NCBI GenBank assembly: GCA_014799525.1
Contig: JAAVHW010000078.1
Span: 1 to 7,803, forward strand
Source of the DNA: Clostridiales bacterium
GTDB lineage: Bacteria > Bacillota > Clostridia > Christensenellales > CAG-917
Length of the DNA: 7,803 nt
Reading direction: 5' to 3'
Made by a program: the position numbers and the translations under genes. The notes beneath the pieces are model-generated. The model did no database searches, had not been told where the DNA came from, and saw only the letters and a list, made by a program, of their open reading frames with translations. Positions 6,029 to 7,803 of this stretch are shown one piece after another; position 1 is the first letter of the stretch, and each line of letters opens with the position of its first letter.

Positions 6029-7201
6029 ATGCCATATACGGTATATCTGAAAAAGGGCGAGGAGCGCAGAATTTTGCAAGGTCACAGTTGGGTTTATGCC
6101 AATGAGGTCGCGCGCATAGAGGGCAAGGACAAGAACGGCTCGCTTGCGGAGGTGCGCACGTTTGACGGCAAATTTATCGGCAAGGGATATATAAATCACC
6201 TCTCCAAAATCCTCGTACGCATATTCGTGCGCGACGAAAAATTGGACTGTACTGATGAGGAATCACTCTACTTAAAACGCATTTCAAAAGCGAACGACCT
6301 GCGCCGCGCTCTCGGCTATGACAACTGCTATCGCGTGGTCTTTGCTGAAGCCGACGATTTGCCCGCGCTTATCGTGGATAAGTACGACGATATACTCGTT
6401 GCACAATTCCTTTCACTTGGAATAGACCTTAAAAAGCAAACTATCGTTGACTGCCTTAAAAAGCTGTTCAACCCTCGCGGAATATACGAGCGCAGCGATG
6501 CCGCCGTACGCACAAAGGAAGGGCTTCCGCTCACCTCGGGCGTTTTGTACGGTGAAGTGCCAGATAAGGTTGTCATCAATGAAAACGGTATAAAGCTTGC
6601 GGTTGACGTAAAGCACGGACAAAAGACAGGCTACTTTCTCGACCAAAAGGAAAACCGTCTTGCCTCTCGCAGATACGCAAAGGGCGAAGTGCTTGACTGC
6701 TTCTCAAATAGCGGCGGCTTTTCCTTGAACGCCGCTCTATCCGCTGAAAGTGTGACGGCAGTTGATATATCGGAGTCCGCACTAAGTAGCGTAAACGAAA
6801 ATGCCGCGCTCAACGGCTTTAAAAATATAAACACACTGCAAGGCGACGTGTTTGAAATTCTTCGCAGGTTTAAGTCGGAGAACAGGCGCTTCGATACGGT
6901 TATACTCGACCCGCCCGCATTCTGTAAAAGCGCGGCTGAGGTCAAGGACGCGTATAGAGGCTACAAGGATGTAAACATACTCGGCATGAAGCTTGTAAAA
7001 AGCGGAGGCTTTCTCATATCCTCCTCATGCTCGCACTATATGACTCGTACGCTGTTTGAAAAGATGCTTGCAGAAGCCGCAAAGGAAAGCGGCAGAATCG
7101 TGCGCACTCTGGAGATAAAGTGCCAAGCCCCCGACCACCCATCACTGCTCTGCGCCGACGAGACCGACTACTTGAAGTTCTTCGTAATGCAAGTGATTTG
7201 A
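6029..7201 (+). CDS. rlmI: RlmI/RlmK-family 23S rRNA methyltransferase
   Basis: The 390-residue protein has the two-part layout and length of RlmI (COG1092), the SAM-dependent enzyme that forms 5-methylcytosine in 23S rRNA in E. coli. An N-terminal PUA RNA-binding domain (about 3-75, with GHSWVYANEV at 18-27) is followed by a linker domain. Then comes a Rossmann methyltransferase: GQKTGYFLDQ (197-206), the SAM-binding motif VLDCFSNSGGFS (221-232), the acidic VDIS (245-248) and DPPAF (294-298). SSCSHYM (332-338) contains Cys334, the likely catalytic nucleophile of this m5C family. No signal peptide or membrane segment is seen, so it should act on ribosomes in the cytoplasm. It has its own promoter and terminator, and both neighbours are on the other strand. 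The family is clear; the exact target base in this organism is inferred. Confidence 0.92.
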   Translation: MPYTVYLKKGEERRILQGHSWVYANEVARIEGKDKNGSLAEVRTFDGKFIGKGYINHLSKILVRIFVRDEKLDCTDEESLYLKRISKANDLRRALGYDNCYRVVFAEADDLPALIVDKYDDILVAQFLSLGIDLKKQTIVDCLKKLFNPRGIYERSDAAVRTKEGLPLTSGVLYGEVPDKVVINENGIKLAVDVKHGQKTGYFLDQKENRLASRRYAKGEVLDCFSNSGGFSLNAALSAESVTAVDISESALSSVNENAALNGFKNINTLQGDVFEILRRFKSENRRFDTVILDPPAFCKSAAEVKDAYRGYKDVNILGMKLVKSGGFLISSSCSHYMTRTLFEKMLAEAAKESGRIVRTLEIKCQAPDHPSLLCADETDYLKFFVMQVI

Positions 7202-7287
7202 TTTGCGCATCACGTACTTGCTAATCACTTATCATGTCGTTTTCATCTTTACATTTTCTAATCGAATTGTAATTATAAAAGTCAAAA

Positions 7288-7319
7288 CGCAAGCTGTACG
7301 CTTGCGCTTTGTTTGTTTT
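7288..7319 (+). terminator. Terminator of the RlmI-family gene
   Basis: CGCAAGC (7288-7294) pairs perfectly with GCTTGCG (7300-7306) around a 5-nt loop, followed by the T-rich CTTTGTTTGTTTT. AAAA precedes the left arm, so on the minus strand the hairpin is followed by TTTT. It could therefore also serve the convergent gene ending at 7329. Confidence 0.8.
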
Positions 7320-7328
7320 ATGATGCTC

Positions 7329-7803
7329 TTAACTATTTTTGCTTAACGAGTCTTTTACATATTTTTCAATCACATCAATCGATTGTTCGACACCAACCTT
7401 TGAAGTGTCTAAGCAAAGGTCATAGTTTTCTTTATCTCCCCAATTTTGTGAAGTGAAGTGCTTATAATAATCTGCTCGTTGCTTGTCAATTGTTTTAAGC
7501 TTTTCGATGACTTCTTTCTCTGTGCAGTTTTCAAGCTCAACCTTTCTGTCAATTTTGAATTGCGCGTCTGACGCATAAACAAAAATTCTTATCACGTTTG
7601 GCTTATCCTTCAAAATAAAGTCGGCACACCTTCCAACAATTATGCAGCTTTCAGTTGCATATAGGTTTTCGATAGTATTGCACTGCTTTAAGAACAAGCT
7701 GTCCTCTGGACTTATCGGAAGAAGCTTTTCATCCTCAAAAACGTAGTTGCTTGCAAATCCATACCAAAAACTTGATTTTTGCTTTTCATCAACAGATTTT
7801 AAA
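7329..7803 (-). CDS. Second cytidylate-kinase-like protein, C-terminal part
   Basis: The reading frame is open to the right edge, so the start and P-loop are outside the window; 157 C-terminal residues are visible. It is clearly a paralogue of the protein at 5152-5775. It shares VGRCADFILK (VGRCADYVLK in the other), a basic lid-like region with YY, WG...ENYDLCLD, and even a C-terminal NS. A TTG at 7697 could be mistaken for a start, but the frame continues upstream for at least 35 codons. The DNA is visibly more AT-rich: by hand count of four 60-base lines in each gene, about 38% GC here against about 54% in the paralogue. This suggests separate acquisition or an old divergence rather than a recent duplication. 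The biological role is not known to me. Confidence 0.85.
   Translation of the reverse strand, partial: LKSVDEKQKSSFWYGFASNYVFEDEKLLPISPEDSLFLKQCNTIENLYATESCIIVGRCADFILKDKPNVIRIFVYASDAQFKIDRKVELENCTEKEVIEKLKTIDKQRADYYKHFTSQNWGDKENYDLCLDTSKVGVEQSIDVIEKYVKDSLSKNS

Noticed and set aside
5885..6199. Minus-strand open frame over the methyltransferase promoter
   Set aside because: It overlaps the phased repeats, promoter and first 57 codons of the RlmI-family gene, and no homology or convincing start site is seen.
7695..7697. TTG start for a 122-residue protein at the right edge
   Set aside because: The frame is open for at least 35 more codons upstream to the window end, and the family is about 200 residues long, so this is an internal leucine.
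1..7803. Mobile elements, CRISPR arrays, tRNA or rRNA genes, defence systems
   Set aside because: No transposase or integrase, regular repeat-spacer pattern, cloverleaf structure or defence-type domain was found in any frame.

Overview
The window looks like chromosomal DNA of a low-to-moderate-GC Firmicute, most likely a clostridial lineage. The reasons are strong Shine-Dalgarno sites close to AAAGGAGGTGA, sigma-A type promoters, a CIRCE-type (HrcA) operator in front of clpB, an ATP-binding subunit of the heterodimeric clostridial multidrug ABC exporter type, and cytidylate-kinase-like proteins of a kind common in anaerobic Firmicutes. This placement is inference; no rRNA or other marker gene is present. 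There are no tRNAs, insertion sequences, integrases or CRISPR arrays.

Layout. (1) 1-2039, minus strand: an ABC exporter operon. The first gene (168-2039) is a complete half-transporter whose ATPase site is degenerate. The second gene starts at 175, overlaps the first by 8 nt, and runs off the left edge; only its first 58 residues are visible. (2) 2040-2379: a 340-nt divergent control region. It holds a clear clpB promoter (TTGACG-17-TATACT), a CIRCE-like operator over the expected transcription start, and several other short inverted repeats. (3) 2380-4986, plus strand: clpB, full length, followed by a strong bidirectional terminator. (4) 5152-5775, minus strand: a cytidylate-kinase-like P-loop protein with its own promoter. 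(5) 5849-6028: a control region with a set of roughly 10-bp repeats at helical spacing upstream of the next gene. (6) 6029-7201, plus strand: a PUA plus SAM-methyltransferase protein of the RlmI/RlmK family, followed by a terminator. (7) 7329 to the right edge, minus strand: the C-terminal 157 residues of a second cytidylate-kinase-like protein, a divergent and more AT-rich paralogue of (4).

How the genes relate. The four loci alternate in strand and each appears to be its own transcription unit, so this is not one pathway. ClpB is a stress disaggregase and the exporter works at the membrane. The methyltransferase probably modifies 23S rRNA. The two kinase-like proteins have no known physiological role that I can assign. 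I see no convincing novel system. The observations most worth following up are the HrcA-type control of clpB with a second inverted repeat inside its promoter spacer, the phased repeats before the methyltransferase gene, and the kinase-like paralogue pair flanking that gene.
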